Shown: piece after piece, positions 27,153 through 36,755 of the stretch | How positions within the stretch are numbered: position 1 is the stretch's first letter | Layout: every line of letters starts with the position of its first letter | NCBI GenBank assembly: GCA_009746045.1 | Contig: RPFO01002064.1 | Span: forward strand, 1 to 52,683 | Reading direction: 5' to 3' | Origin: Mesostigma viride | Lineage: Eukaryota; Streptophyta; Mesostigmatophyceae; Mesostigmatales; Mesostigmataceae | DNA: 52,683 bases | The notes under the pieces: model-generated | Databases searched by the model: none | The model's input: the letters and a program-made list of their open reading frames with translations, nothing else | Told to the model about the DNA's origin: nothing | Made by a program: the position numbers and the translations under genes

Positions 27153-29452
27153 ATGACAGAGCCTACCCCTCCGGCTGAGAGCCCGCTGCCGTCCCTGCCC
27201 CTACCGGACCCTGAGCTGTATTTCGAGGCCCTTCCGGGCCGTTGGGTGTCGCGATCATGTTACCGGGGTGGCGTTGTGCAGCCGGCCCTTCAGGCCCAAC
27301 ATGCGAGCTTAGTCAGGGCGGCCCTCTTCGGGGTCACGTGGTATGGTCCTTCCCCTGATGAGCCGCACCAGCTTGTCCTGCACGGTTTCGATGATGCCGG
27401 ACACTGTTTGTTGGGGTGTGGTTCCAGCTGTCCCGCCTTGGGGCAGATAGATGCGGTTCTCCGGTGTTGCCGTGTGTTCTCCTACCTCTCCACTCCTGTG
27501 GGCCGTACCTGCCTACGGGAGGTGTTCCCGTGGCTTCCAGCTGAGGGTGATGCTGAGGTAGACGAGAACCCCTGCGACCTTTTACGGGCCGTAGAGTTCA
27601 TGGAGATAGCTGATCAGTCGGCGGGACTAGCGGTTAGTGGTCCTACCCCTTCGGGCGCCCCAGCCGAGGTACATTATACTCCAGATTATTCTGCCTCGAG
27701 CGCTGCGTCCGCCTCCTCGGTGTCTGTCCCTCCCTCTCCGGTCCCGTCGTCCCCTCGGTCGACCCGGGATGTCGCAGTGGAGCCTACCCCTTCGGGTTTG
27801 CCTGATCCTCTTTCGGCGACGGTCTCGGCTATGCAGGCTCAGATCCAGTCTTTGACCACGGCGTTTGGGGCCTTCCTTGCGGCCCAGGCGCAGGTCCCGG
27901 CCACGCCGGCTGGATCCGCGCCCCCTACCCCTTCTGTCGCCCCGGCGACTACGGCTTCGCCTGCGCCCGCGGTCGCTGTGGTTCCGGCGGCTCCTGCGAC
28001 TCCTGCTGCCTCTGCGCCTGTTACCGCTCTACCTGCGCCTACGCGGGAGTCTCCTGCCCCTGTTAGCTCGCCCTCCGTCGCTGCTTCCGAGCCTCCTCCC
28101 GCTCAGGCGCAGACGTCGCGGGGTTTCTTTGGCGATACTAGCGGCTTCCCAGACTTTGGGAGGGTGGTCCTCCGCAGAGGATTCCGGTTCCTGACTGGGG
28201 CCTGGATGGTAGTCAATCTTATGCAGGACTGCCTGTCCCTACGGGCCCCATTTTCAACATGTGGCCTGAGGGTGCACCGGCAACGGAGACCGGCGCGCCT
28301 GCGTCGTTGGTGGGTCCGTCACGGCCCTCTCTGGCTTCAGGTCCGGCGCGACCTCCTGTTTTACCAGTGCCCCCTGCGTCGGTGTCGGCTCCTGCCCCTG
28401 CGTCAGCCCCTGCTCCGGTCCCTCCTCCTTCGGCCTCGCGGTCTTTGGCCGCGGTTGTTCGGTCCACCGGTCAGGATCCTCGCGCCACCCGCGCTGCCGA
28501 TTCCCTCAGGGAGTTGTCCCAGGGTGATCGGGACAGGGCTCCTTCTGTGGTGCACGCGACGCCGGAGTCGCGTGACACGCCCATTCCGGGGTATGGTATG
28601 TCCGCACTCGCCTGCCGACAGTGTGACCTGCCGCGCGCCTCTGCTGAGCTTGCCATCTCTCCCATGTCCTATGGGTTCTCCCAGGTGTGTCGGGCGCCCC
28701 GGGATCGTGGCCTACCCATTGAGACTGATCGGCCTCCGTTCGACATGGTTATTTTAGCTGATCCGGTGTTCGAGGGTGAGATCCTGGTCCGGCGCGTCCT
28801 GTATCGCTGGGCGAGGCGCCACAACGACTTGGACACCTACGGTGGGTTTCAGTGGGCTTACCCTCCCCCTCTGGGCATTATGGCTTCGGATGCCCTTACA
28901 GTAGAGTTTCCTGCGGTGCCGGGTGCGGCGTACACTACGGTCCTCCAGCCCATCCTTGAGTGGGATGCCCGCCGCCCGGCGCCTATCCCGGGCCAGGGTC
29001 TAGACTCCCGCGGTCACCCTCCTCCTCGTGCCAGCGACTACCTAGAGACATTCGGGTCGCGACAGTGTGTTCGTCGGTGGCGCTCCCGCGAGATTCGGCA
29101 CATCCGGTTGTGGCCGTCCAACGTGGAGCCCCTGGTGGACCTGTTCTTCCCGACGGGTCTGCGCCCTCGGATTCGGTATCATTGCCTCCTCCTGCGGGCC
29201 CTTTGCCTGATCGCGGTAGAGCCTTTCCTTCGCCTCTTTGCCTGTGGCTTTCTGGACTGGGCCCGTGGCCAGGTCGTCCTCACGCAGCATAGGTATTACT
29301 GGGCCTTCCTGGGCCTCTTTCCTGACGGCGTGTGGGCCGATGTTTTCCTCACTGTAGATAGGCATGACAATGTTGAGGATGTGGCTCACTACCAGGCCTA
29401 CCTGGAGGTCCTGCTGGCCTCTCGTGGCACTTACCAGACGGATGGCCACTAG
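27153..29452 (+). CDS. Third ORF of the retrotransposon, unknown function (frameshift)
   Basis: An ORF of about 766 codons begins at ATG 27153, 77 bases after pol, and ends at 29452. It changes frame once between about 28140 and 28250. The N-terminal 150 residues are Cys/Leu/aromatic-rich and globular-looking (PGRWVSRSCYRGG, CLLGCGSSCPALG). The middle is a long Pro/Ala/Ser/Thr linker. The C-terminal 250 residues are again globular and aromatic-rich (RRVLYRWARRHNDLDTYGGFQW, LLRALCLIAVEPFLRLFACGFLDWARG). No signal peptide or clear transmembrane anchor is seen, so a retrovirus-type Env is unlikely. It sits in the env position, and its GC-rich codon choice differs from gag-pol. It may be a captured host or viral gene. 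Confidence 0.6.
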
Positions 29453-29826
29453 ATAGAGGGCCTTAGGCCCGACCTGAGGGTGTTGTCCCTCCGGTATGTA
29501 GAGTCGCCCTCATATTCTGGCCAGTTGGTTGGCTGTTCTTGGTCCTTAGCGCTGATGTGTTTACTCTGTGTGTCCTGCCCAGTGCCGTCCCCCCGGCCAG
29601 GACTCCGTTCCAGGCAGTTAGGGGAACCTACCACCAGGCTTGGTGCTGGCTAACCCTACACCACCCGGCGTGGTGGTGGAGACCGTGTGAACTATTGGTG
29701 CTTTGTATCTGGGATGGTCTATCGATTGTGTTGGTGTGTGCTGGGTGCGTTAGGATTATTTTCCTACCCCTTGGTTCCCTCCTCTCTGCGTAGGGAGAGG
29801 GCTCCCTACCTTTTGTGGGGGGGAGG
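29453..29826 (+). other. Retrotransposon 3' non-coding region with polypurine tract
   Basis: No convincing gene. It ends in the purine-rich GTGGGGGGGAGG immediately before the LTR TG, as expected for plus-strand priming. Confidence 0.6.
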
Positions 29827-30398
29827 TGTTACGTCGCGTAACAATTCGTTGTAGTTACGGACGTAAATTAGGTCCTTGGCCTCGGTTGTTCCTAGGTTAC
29901 GTGCAGTTCTAGTTTGGACATGATTGTCCCCGTAACAGTACTGTGGTATATTGGGTGCCTTTGGGCGCCGCGCCGCGTACTATATTAGTGGTCCTTATCC
30001 TTTTGTAGAATGTAGTGGACCGGCGTGCATCTGTGCACCTGCCTGTGTTTCTGTGGTTCTGCAGGCGAGGGCCAGGTCGGCCCGAGCCTGTTGGACCGTT
30101 GGTGACCATTTATGCACGTTCCACTCCTTGTGTGGTTACTCGGCGTGTGTTAAGTGAATTGACACATTTAGGCTTGGGTCACGGCAGTGTAGTTGTGTTT
30201 CCTTCCTCTATTCCTGGAGTAAACGGGTTTTGGTAAATGGTTGTATGGCGTATTATAGCAACACTTACGTTAATGCATTGAGATCAGCTCCGTCACGTTC
30301 GTCTTTCGCCAGAGGGTTAAGTAGAGGAGGCCTGACCAGTTTAGGTAGTATCAGGCCCATTAGAGGTAGAGGTGGAGGTAGATATCCGCGGCGTAACA
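29827..30398 (+). repeat. 3' LTR of the Ty3/gypsy element
   Basis: 572 bases beginning TGTTACG and ending CGTAACA, a perfect seven-base terminal inversion directly after the polypurine tract. The first 17 bases (TGTTACGTCGCGTAACA) themselves form a small hairpin. A TATA-like TACTATATTAG lies near 29975. The matching 5' LTR is absent from the window, so age and target duplication cannot be estimated. Confidence 0.8.
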
Positions 30399-30406
30399 CT
30401 GGACTC

Positions 30407-31009
30407 GACGATCAAGGGAGTGCGCGACCTGTCTGGTCCGTAGGCGTACTGTACGCGTATATACACGCGATACGGTAACCACGTTCCCAGTACCATCTCG
30501 TCGGCCACGTGGCGCCGTATTAAGGGGTCAGAGCATTTCTGAGCCGACCTTCTTCACTGTCCGATATGACTCGTGTAATGATTCAACGATCGGGATTGCA
30601 TGTAGGATTGTGTATGCCAATGCAATCTCAATATGGAATAAAGCGTATATTCGACTATTACCACATACTCTTGGCACCGACAGCGAGAATCTAACTAGCT
30701 AGAACCAGATCACAGAGCAGGGGGAAACACGACGATCGAGGGGGGCGCGACCTGTCTGGACAATAGGACCTACGCGTATACGCGGGCGTTCAACCACGAC
30801 CCGCCCTCAGGGTGCCACGTGTCGGTATGTGGAGAGGTCCTCTCACATGTGACTTGACCCTTCACCGCCGTTTGATTATGTTTACAGACCGATGCAACGG
30901 TCATGATCGCATGAGAGATGGTGTGTACAAATGAATGCTCGATACGGAATCAAGCGTATTTTCGAACATGACCGCGTACCTCTGGCACCCATCTCGAGCC
31001 TCTAACTAG
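30407..31009. repeat. Two diverged ~290-bp direct repeats
   Basis: Copies at about 30407-30698 and 30731-31009 share blocks in the same order: CGACGATC-AGGG, GCGCGACCTGTCTGG, TACGCGTATA, CACGTG near the middle, GGAAT-AAGCGTAT-TTCGA, CTCTGGCACC-like, and CTAACTAG. By eye they are clearly related but diverged. Both are non-coding. The LTR ends nine bases before the first copy, so the retrotransposon probably inserted into this repeat array. Confidence 0.7.
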
Positions 31010-31070
31010 TATCTCCCTTTCGAGCACGAGTGCGGCGTTCGACATGTTCGCGACCGGGTCGAGCGGTCCA

Positions 31071-31685
31071 CGAAAAGTTCGGGCTTTGCGGATAGCCCGA
31101 ACTTTTCGGATAGCCCGAACTTTTCGCGAAAATCGCTAGGGAAAACGCAAACTACGACCCAAACTTTTCGCCATCTCCGAGCCATTTGAAAAGTTCGGGC
31201 TATGGTTCGGGCTATCGATTTATAGCCCGAACCCGACCATTTCTTCCCTTGGACGGGGTGGATGGTGTATGCCTTGTCCTTTTCTCTCTCTCTCTCTTTC
31301 CTAACACATAAAATATAGACCTATTCCTAACACATATAATATAGCCATGTTCCTAACACATAAATATTTATGTGTTAGCAATGTCTCTATTTTTATGTGT
31401 TGGGAATAGGACAATCCTATATACCATATCCGTGTATATTTTATGTGTTGGGAAAGGAGAGAGAGAGAAGAGAAAGCAAGCACCAAGGCATGCGCACACC
31501 CGTCCGAGGGGAGAAAAGGTCGGGTTCGGGCTATAAATCGATAGCCCGAACCATAGCCCGAACTTTTCAAATGGCTCGGAGACGGCGAAAAGTTTGGGTC
31601 GTAGTTTGCGTTTTCGCTAGCGATTTTCGCGAAAAGTTCGGGCTATACCAAAAGTTCGGGCTATCCGCATAGCCCGAACTTTTCG
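31071..31685. mobile_element. 615-bp fold-back (MITE-like) element
   Basis: An imperfect palindrome centred at 31365/31366 (CTAACACATAAATATTTATGTGTTAG), with ends CGAAAAGTTCGGGCT and AGCCCGAACTTTTCG. Each arm is about 300 bases and holds several AAAAGTTCGGGCTAT units in both orientations, a CT/GA microsatellite and a GGTCGGGTTCGGGCTATAAATCGATAG-like block. The AT-rich middle carries repeated CCTAACACATA. Small indels between arms show some age. No target duplication or transposase is visible. It could be a non-autonomous DNA transposon, a replication start, or the joined ends of a second viral genome. Confidence 0.7.
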
Positions 31686-31746
31686 ATGTATCGCCTCCCC
31701 TCCCTCCCCTCCCCTCCCCTCGGACTCGTTCGCGGCTGCCGGAGAC

Positions 31747-32331
31747 ATGGCGATGGACACGGGCAACCGTGAAGGCGCGTTCGTCCGGTCCAAAAATAAG
31801 TGCCGCGTCTGGGGTAGAAGACTCGCCATGCCTCTGAAGACGGCCAAGTCCGGATCCGACTCGTGGTTCGAGGACCTCACGCTGCGTCCGCGCGCGCCGA
31901 CGTCGACTCCATCGTCGTCGTCATCCGCCGCCGCCACTAAGGCCGTCCGCACGTCCAAATCCCTCGCCCCTGCCCACCGCGTGTCCAAGGAGCCGCCCCC
32001 CAAGGACGTGCGATTCGAGGAGGAAGACGAGGAGGACGAGTCCCCGCCGGACGAGGACCAGGAGGAAGACGACTTCGACGACGATCCCGAGGAAGAGGAC
32101 GAGGAACCCGAGCAAGAGGAAGAGGAGGAGGAGGAGGAGCCTCCGTTGCCCCCTCCGAAACCCGCCCCTGCCCCGTCCCGTGCGCCGAGTCGCAAGTCCT
32201 CCGTCGCCTCGCCTGCGCCCGCCGCGCCCGCGGTCGAGGACTCTGTGAAGCGGTACGTCCGCACGACGTACCGCACGGACCCGTCGTCGCTTCGTTCCCC
32301 GGCGCTGAAAGATGTTCTGCGGAATGCGTGA
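31747..32331 (+). CDS. Acidic, disordered protein
   Basis: A 194-residue protein from ATG 31747, the first gene after the fold-back element. The basic N-terminus (KNKCRVWGRRLAMPLK) is followed by a Ser/Thr/Ala linker and a long Glu/Asp tract (about 90-135). A Pro/Ala/Ser region and a basic helical end (SVKRYVRTTYRTDPSSLRSPALKDVLRNA) complete it. It is predicted to be mostly disordered. Acidic-tract proteins of this kind are common in large DNA viruses as chaperones or transcription modulators, but no family is assigned. The next gene starts four bases after the stop. Confidence 0.6.
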   Translation: MAMDTGNREGAFVRSKNKCRVWGRRLAMPLKTAKSGSDSWFEDLTLRPRAPTSTPSSSSSAAATKAVRTSKSLAPAHRVSKEPPPKDVRFEEEDEEDESPPDEDQEEDDFDDDPEEEDEEPEQEEEEEEEEPPLPPPKPAPAPSRAPSRKSSVASPAPAAPAVEDSVKRYVRTTYRTDPSSLRSPALKDVLRNA

Positions 32332-32334
32332 ACG

Positions 32335-33272
32335 ATGATCGCGATCACGGAGTCCGTGATGGCGTCCCTCCTGTTCGCGTTGCTGACAATGGTCGCGCGG
32401 CTGTGGCGGGTCGCGTGCCGTCTGGGCCGCCGAATCGGCGCGCCGATCGACTCGGGGTCGGCCGTCGTGATCCATCGCGCGTACGTGTCGGACCACGACG
32501 CGTGGTTCGACGTGACGGAGCGGTTCCGCGATTGGTGGGCCGCCGCCGCCGCGAGGGACGAGTGGGGGGAGGCGACGGGATACGACCTCGCGTGCGAATG
32601 GGGCGTGTCGAACCGGCTCTCCGCCGAGACGCGCACCGCCGGGCTCCCCCCGGGCAGCCTGTCCGTGTCGTTCCGCCGCGGCGCCGAGTCGTTCTTGGTG
32701 ACGTACCCTCTGTCGTGTCGTATTTCGTTCCCCCCCTGGAAAGATGAAGAGGAGACGGAGACGGTGCGACCCCCGGTCGACGCGAGGACGCGGCTCTCGC
32801 GCAAGGTTCTGTCGGCGACGTTCGGACGGTCTCGTCCGCACGCGGAGGACGAGGACTGCACACGGTGCGTGGCGAGAAGTCTGGGTCCGCTCGGCGACTT
32901 CTACGCGTCCGCGGGTCTGCCTCAGTTCGTCTGGGCCCTGTGGAGACACGCGGAGATCGAGAAGTCGAGTCGCCGCGCCCTGCGAGCCTTGGGCCGGCGC
33001 CCGAGGCGAGGCCGGCTGTCCGCGCCCTCTCCGTGGGAGGACCGGGACGTGAGCGAGGGCGAGGGCGAGGGCGGGGGCGGGGGCGAGGTCGAGGGCGAGG
33101 CGGACGTCGAGAAAGGAGGAGGGGATTCGTCGGACCCGCCCTGTTTCCTGCGCGTCATCTTCGGCGACGGAAAAACCGTGGTGTACGATTCGAGATCGGT
33201 GACGGAGTCGCTCGGTTCCGGCGGGACGGCCCACTACACGTTCGACGCCGCGGCGCGAAGAAGAGGGACTGA
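32335..33272 (+). CDS. Membrane-anchored unknown protein (frameshift near end)
   Basis: From ATG 32335 the protein has one hydrophobic segment near residues 8-28 (VMASLLFALLTMVARLWRVA). A globular part follows with HRAYVSDHDAWFDVTERFRDWW, GVSNRLSAETRTAGLPPGSL and FLVTYPLSCRISFPPW. Then come Glu/Gly-rich low complexity and a short beta-rich end. The open frame runs on to 33531, but its last 85 codons are Arg/Thr-rich shadow of the next gene. A one-base shift near 33265 would end it at TGA 33270-33272, three bases before the next ATG. I favour that end. A virion membrane protein is possible. Confidence 0.5.
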
Positions 33273-33275
33273 GGA

Positions 33276-34046
33276 ATGGACGACCTCCCCGAGTACGACT
33301 TCGAGGAGCACGAGGCCGAGATGGACGGGGCCGAGACGGGCCCGGCGATCTCGGACGGGGCGCCCTACCGCGTGTTGCGCGCCGCGCCGTTACGCGCCTT
33401 GCTGGAGAAGGGACGCCGCGACACGTGGCCGGAACGGACGGACGTGTGCTGCTGGCACTGCTGCCACCCGTTCGACGGGGTCCCGGCGGTGCTGCCCGTG
33501 GGGTACAAGCCGGGCAAGGGTTTTTTGGTGAAGGGCGTGTTCTGCGGATTCGCGTGCGCCAAGAGCTATAACATGGACACGTCGGGGGCGCAGAGGGAAC
33601 TACGGAACATGTGGCTGTTCGACATGATGCTGAAATTGTGGCGGTCGAACCCGAGCCGCGAGCGGCGCGCTTTCCCGGGAGTGCGTCCCGCTCCGCCGCG
33701 GACGTGCTTGAAGATGTTCGGCGGGGACATGACGATCGAGGAGTTCCGAGGGGCGGACCCGTTCGAGCTGCATCGCGTGTTGGACCCTCCGTTCACGATG
33801 GACGTCATACAGCAGGTGCATTGCGTGTACGAGATCAACGAGAAGGCGCGGAGGACGAAGAGGGACGCGGTCGTGCGCGAGCCCACGATCCGCGACCCGG
33901 CGGAGTCGAAGAAGCGGCGGGACGCGGAACAGGCCAAGTTGACGTTGAAACGTCCGCGGCCGTCCGCGAACCCGAAACACAGTTTAGACAAGTTTCTTAG
34001 CAAGGGCAAGGCCAAGGCGCCCACCGTCGCGATCCCGCCTCGGTGA
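33276..34046 (+). CDS. FCS/MYM-type zinc-finger protein, VLTF2/A1L-like
   Basis: A 256-residue intact protein from ATG 33276. The N-terminus is acidic. About residues 57-100 read CCWHCCHPFDGVPAVLPVGY, then KGVFCGFACAKSYN. The C-x2-C, hydrophobic strand, then FC-x-F-x-C-A-K-x-Y order is the FCS/MYM-type finger found in late transcription factors (pox A1L/VLTF2-like) of nucleocytoviruses. The rest is helical with a basic C-terminal tail (KKRRDAEQAKLTLKRPRP, LDKFLSKGKAK) that could bind DNA or enter nuclei. AATAAA (about 34077) follows. Late gene transcription is a family-based inference, and the match rests on the finger alone. Confidence 0.6.
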   Translation: MDDLPEYDFEEHEAEMDGAETGPAISDGAPYRVLRAAPLRALLEKGRRDTWPERTDVCCWHCCHPFDGVPAVLPVGYKPGKGFLVKGVFCGFACAKSYNMDTSGAQRELRNMWLFDMMLKLWRSNPSRERRAFPGVRPAPPRTCLKMFGGDMTIEEFRGADPFELHRVLDPPFTMDVIQQVHCVYEINEKARRTKRDAVVREPTIRDPAESKKRRDAEQAKLTLKRPRPSANPKHSLDKFLSKGKAKAPTVAIPPR

Positions 34047-34084
34047 AAATTTGTATCGATTCGTATTATAGGAATGAATAAAGC

Positions 34085-35344
34085 ATGTCCCCTCCAAATC
34101 GGTAAAGAAGCCCAAACAAACAACTGCGCATAGGCCAAAAGCGTTAGCGGCGTTGCACGAAGCGACGTCGACGCGCGATGACAACTCCGACACGGCCGTG
34201 TACTGTTCCGACGGCATCGTGAAGGGCATGACGAAACGCGACGCGGTAGGCCTGTTCCGCTGCTGTTCCCCGACACGCCGGCGTCCGAGGTCCGTTCGAT
34301 GCACAAGGACGACCTCTGTCGCAAGTTGGGGGGCGCGGTCATGGATAAGCTGAGCGAGCAGGCGTGCACGCAGACGCTCGTGTCCGCGGGCGGCGTGACG
34401 CGCGACCAGCTCGTGTCCATCGCGGCGTTGCTCGCGAGCAAACCCGAGTCGGAGTTCCGACAGCGGTCCAAGGAGGATTTGTGTGCGCTCGTGTCGGGTC
34501 GCCTGAAGGTCGGCCAGCGGTTCAAGTTCTTGCGACGGATGATCCCCTCGCGGGTGATGAACAAGATCAAACTGGTCGTCCAAAAGGTCATCGACGCGTC
34601 TGGAGACGTCGCCATATTTGTTTCGTCGTTTCCCTACATCGAGCGGCTTCTCGATGGATTACCTCGACCCGTGCTTTGGATGATGCAAGCCTTGGTGGGT
34701 ATCAGAACCGCCGGATTAAAAAACCCGCGGTTGCAGGGATGGATTTATGCAAACATGATCCCCATGTTTTTCCATCTTGCGGGCGTCCCCGTACCCATAT
34801 GGGTGACGAGTCTTTTGGCTTTGTTGCATCCGGAACGTGATATTGAGCAAAGTGCGAAGTTGGTGGCGGTGAGCGGAGGTATGTTGGGGGTCAGGGAGGG
34901 GAGTAGGGGATTGAGGCGCGTAATATTCGAGAAAGACGCGGATAGGGACGCGAAGGCTTACGAAGATCGCATCACGAAAGAGGGGATGGACATCATTCGA
35001 AAGGAGAAAGGTCTAGAGAATTTGGAACGAGATGCCGGAGAAGGTTGGTGGATAAAAAACACGGGGGGAGAAGAGGGCGTGCCGACAAGAAGCTGTACGG
35101 CAACGCGCGGAAGGGCGTAGAGGCTGCAGTGAAGGAACTTTTATACGACCCTGCCGTCGAGCGGTTCAACATAAAGAACAAGGCGAAGGCGTACCGCGAT
35201 TACGTCACACAAGGAATCGGTGATAGGGTCATTAACGAGGATATTGGCGCTTTAAGGTACGCTGAAGCCGTTAAAGATCTCTTTAAGGACGTAGCGTGGT
35301 CTTCTATCGAGGACTGGTTGCCGTTTCGTTGGAAAAAAACGTGA
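34085..35344 (+). CDS. Unknown protein with K-x-D/E-L-C repeats (several frameshifts)
   Basis: Coding sequence is continuous over 34085-35344 but split among frames at about 34090-34100, 34255 and 35063-35080 (a G run). The ATG at 34085 follows a poly(A) signal of the gene before. Three short SAP-like units occur: MTKRDAVGLF, MHKDDLCRKLGG and RSKEDLCALVSG. A hydrophobic helical middle follows (VLWMMQALVGI, MIPMFFHLAGVPVPIWVTSLLALL), probably two membrane segments. The C-terminus is basic and helical (KKLYGNARKGVEAAVKELL) and ends in PFRWKKT. The gene at 39088 has a similar SREALCSL unit, so the two may be distant paralogs. It is possibly a virion membrane or core protein. Confidence 0.45.
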
Positions 35345-35380
35345 ATCCATTTTGCGCGCGACACGTCGGGTTAGCGTGTG

Positions 35381-36526
35381 TCAAGTCCTCGCTGTCAGGC
35401 GCCACCGCGTCTGCGCCTTCGTCCGCGGCCGCGTCTGCGACCGCGTCACCCTCCGCGCCGGCGGCTGTTTCCGTTTCCTCGCGGGTCTCCTTACAGGAAC
35501 CGGCAAAGGCGGAGGGGGCGGGGGCGGGGGCGGGAGCTGAGGAGGAGGCGCGCGGATGCGACGAGTCAACGCCCTCGCGGCCTGCGTCGGCACCGGCACC
35601 GGCGCCGGTGTCCGAGCGGCCGTGGGCGCACTCGACGCGGACCGCGTCGTCCTCGTGGCCGGCAGCGCGTGCGCCGCCGTCAAGTCGGGCAACGCGTCCG
35701 GTCTCCTGTACGTGTCGCCACAGTTGCCGATGACGGTCATCAAGGGCGCCTCCATCAGGAACCCGAGGCCGTTGCTATCGTCGAAGATCTCGAAGCCGTA
35801 CTGGTGGCGGTAGTACCCCGCGAGCTCGCGGTTGTCCTCGATCTCGCACACCGTCGTGCGTCGAAACTTGGCCTTGTCCTCCTCCGTCTTCATCTTCTTC
35901 GTCGTGACCTCGACGTATCGGTTCGTGGCCTTGTGCTGCAAGAGGTACTTGCGCAAGTCCTCGTCGGACATGGTGAGCGCCTTGCGCTTTTTGGAGTCCT
36001 TCGACATCTCGCAGTGTCCCCCGCCGGCCTCCAGTCCGATGACCGCGGTGGCCGGGTCCGTCACGAACCCCTTTTCGACCATGAGGAAGATCGCCGCGCA
36101 CAAGAGCTTCTTGCCGAGCCCCGCCAGCGAGGCCCTCTCCGTGCTGGTACTGTCCCCGCGAAACTGCTGCGGACGGACGTAGAACCATTCGAGGTACAGG
36201 TAGTTGTTCCGCAGTCGCTCGGCCTCGTTCTCCTTCCCGGGCGGCGTGTGCGCCTTGTCCCGTTTCCGGCTGTCGATCTGCACGTACGCGAGGTCGTTGT
36301 ACGGCGGCCGCTCCTCCCTCAACTTTTTCGTCAGGCCGGAGGAGTACCCGCTCGGGATCGGGATCCACAGGTACAATGTCTTGCGCAGGAATTTGTAGTG
36401 GACCTCGAGAGGGAACTCCTTCGTATGGGGCTCCTCTCGGATCCTGTAATCGACGCGCACGCGTTTCGTGGGGATCAGCGCGAGCTCGTCCGCGAGCCCC
36501 GGCGCGTACATGTTGTCCTTGGTCAT
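35381..36526 (-). CDS. GNAT-like acetyltransferase with basic Pro-rich tail
   Basis: A 381-residue protein from ATG 36526; the frame is open further upstream, but that part is antisense to other genes. The N-terminus is beta-rich. The centre (about 120-270) reads YLEWFYVRPQQF, then AGLGKKLLCAAIFLMVEKG, then AVIGLEAGGG, then ELAGYYRHQYGFEIF. This matches the GNAT layout: strand, V-x-P, a (G)xGxG/A-like acetyl-CoA loop followed by a helix, and the late YY-x-x-x-GF. An insertion of about 50 charged residues splits strands. The C-terminus is Ala/Pro-rich and then basic (RRPARKRKQPPARR), a likely nuclear signal. Substrate is unknown. Catalytic acid positions cannot be fixed by eye. Confidence 0.55.
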   Translation of the reverse strand: MTKDNMYAPGLADELALIPTKRVRVDYRIREEPHTKEFPLEVHYKFLRKTLYLWIPIPSGYSSGLTKKLREERPPYNDLAYVQIDSRKRDKAHTPPGKENEAERLRNNYLYLEWFYVRPQQFRGDSTSTERASLAGLGKKLLCAAIFLMVEKGFVTDPATAVIGLEAGGGHCEMSKDSKKRKALTMSDEDLRKYLLQHKATNRYVEVTTKKMKTEEDKAKFRRTTVCEIEDNRELAGYYRHQYGFEIFDDSNGLGFLMEAPLMTVIGNCGDTYRRPDALPDLTAAHALPATRTTRSASSAPTAARTPAPVPVPTQAARALTRRIRAPPPQLPPPPPPPPPLPVPVRRPARKRKQPPARRVTRSQTRPRTKAQTRWRLTART

Positions 36527-36590
36527 GACGCCACGTCGTAATGCTGTACGCGTCCAAAAAAATATCGCAACGGATTGATAGAAAGATACG

Positions 36591-36755
36591 ATGGTCGCGA
36601 GACGTCCGAGGCGTCCCAACGGCTGCATCCGTCGCCGGCCCGGTTCGGCCGCCAGGAACCCGTGGGTCCAGCTCGTCATGAAGACGTGGGACCAGGGGCG
36701 CGGCGGCACCTACAAGCAGGCCATTCAGAAGGCCCGTGCCCAGTGGAAGAAGTAA
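36591..36755 (+). CDS. 54-residue basic HMG/YABBY-like viral protein
   Basis: ATG 36591 to TAA 36753-36755. It has an Arg/Pro-rich N-terminus (MVARRPRRPNGCIRRRPG), then NPWVQLVMKTWDQ and GGTYKQAIQKARAQWKK. The NPW...(T/S)Y-x-x-A-x-x-x-A-x-x-x-(W/Y)KK pattern is the short conserved helix-turn-helix-like element seen in small basic proteins of many nucleocytoviruses and algal viruses, often called YABBY- or HMG-like. It is probably a genome-packaging or core DNA-binding protein. It overlaps the convergent gene by 31 bases. Confidence 0.65.
   Translation: MVARRPRRPNGCIRRRPGSAARNPWVQLVMKTWDQGRGGTYKQAIQKARAQWKK

Larger units (their letters stand above)
21650..30398 (+). mobile_element. Ty3/gypsy chromovirus-type LTR retrotransposon, 5' truncated
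   Basis: Order of parts: gag with a zinc knuckle, protease, reverse transcriptase, RNase H, integrase, chromodomain-like tail, an extra ORF, a polypurine tract (about 29814-29826) and a 3' LTR (29827-30398). The 5' LTR, primer-binding site and gag start are missing. The gag frame is already open where the palindrome ends. The gag-pol part is AT-richer at third positions than neighbouring viral genes, and the third ORF is GC-rich. Frameshifts occur in gag, between gag and pol, before integrase and in the third ORF. INT before chromodomain and RT before INT place it in Ty3/gypsy (Metaviridae). Confidence 0.9.

Noticed and set aside
27153-29452. Retroviral-type envelope gene
   Set aside because: No signal peptide, furin-like site or clear C-terminal membrane anchor is visible, so only an unknown third ORF is claimed.
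31617-33234. Long minus-strand ORFs (Ser- and Arg-rich)
   Set aside because: They are antisense to the acidic and Gly/Glu-rich plus-strand genes; composition is explained by the complement of GAG/GAC codons.
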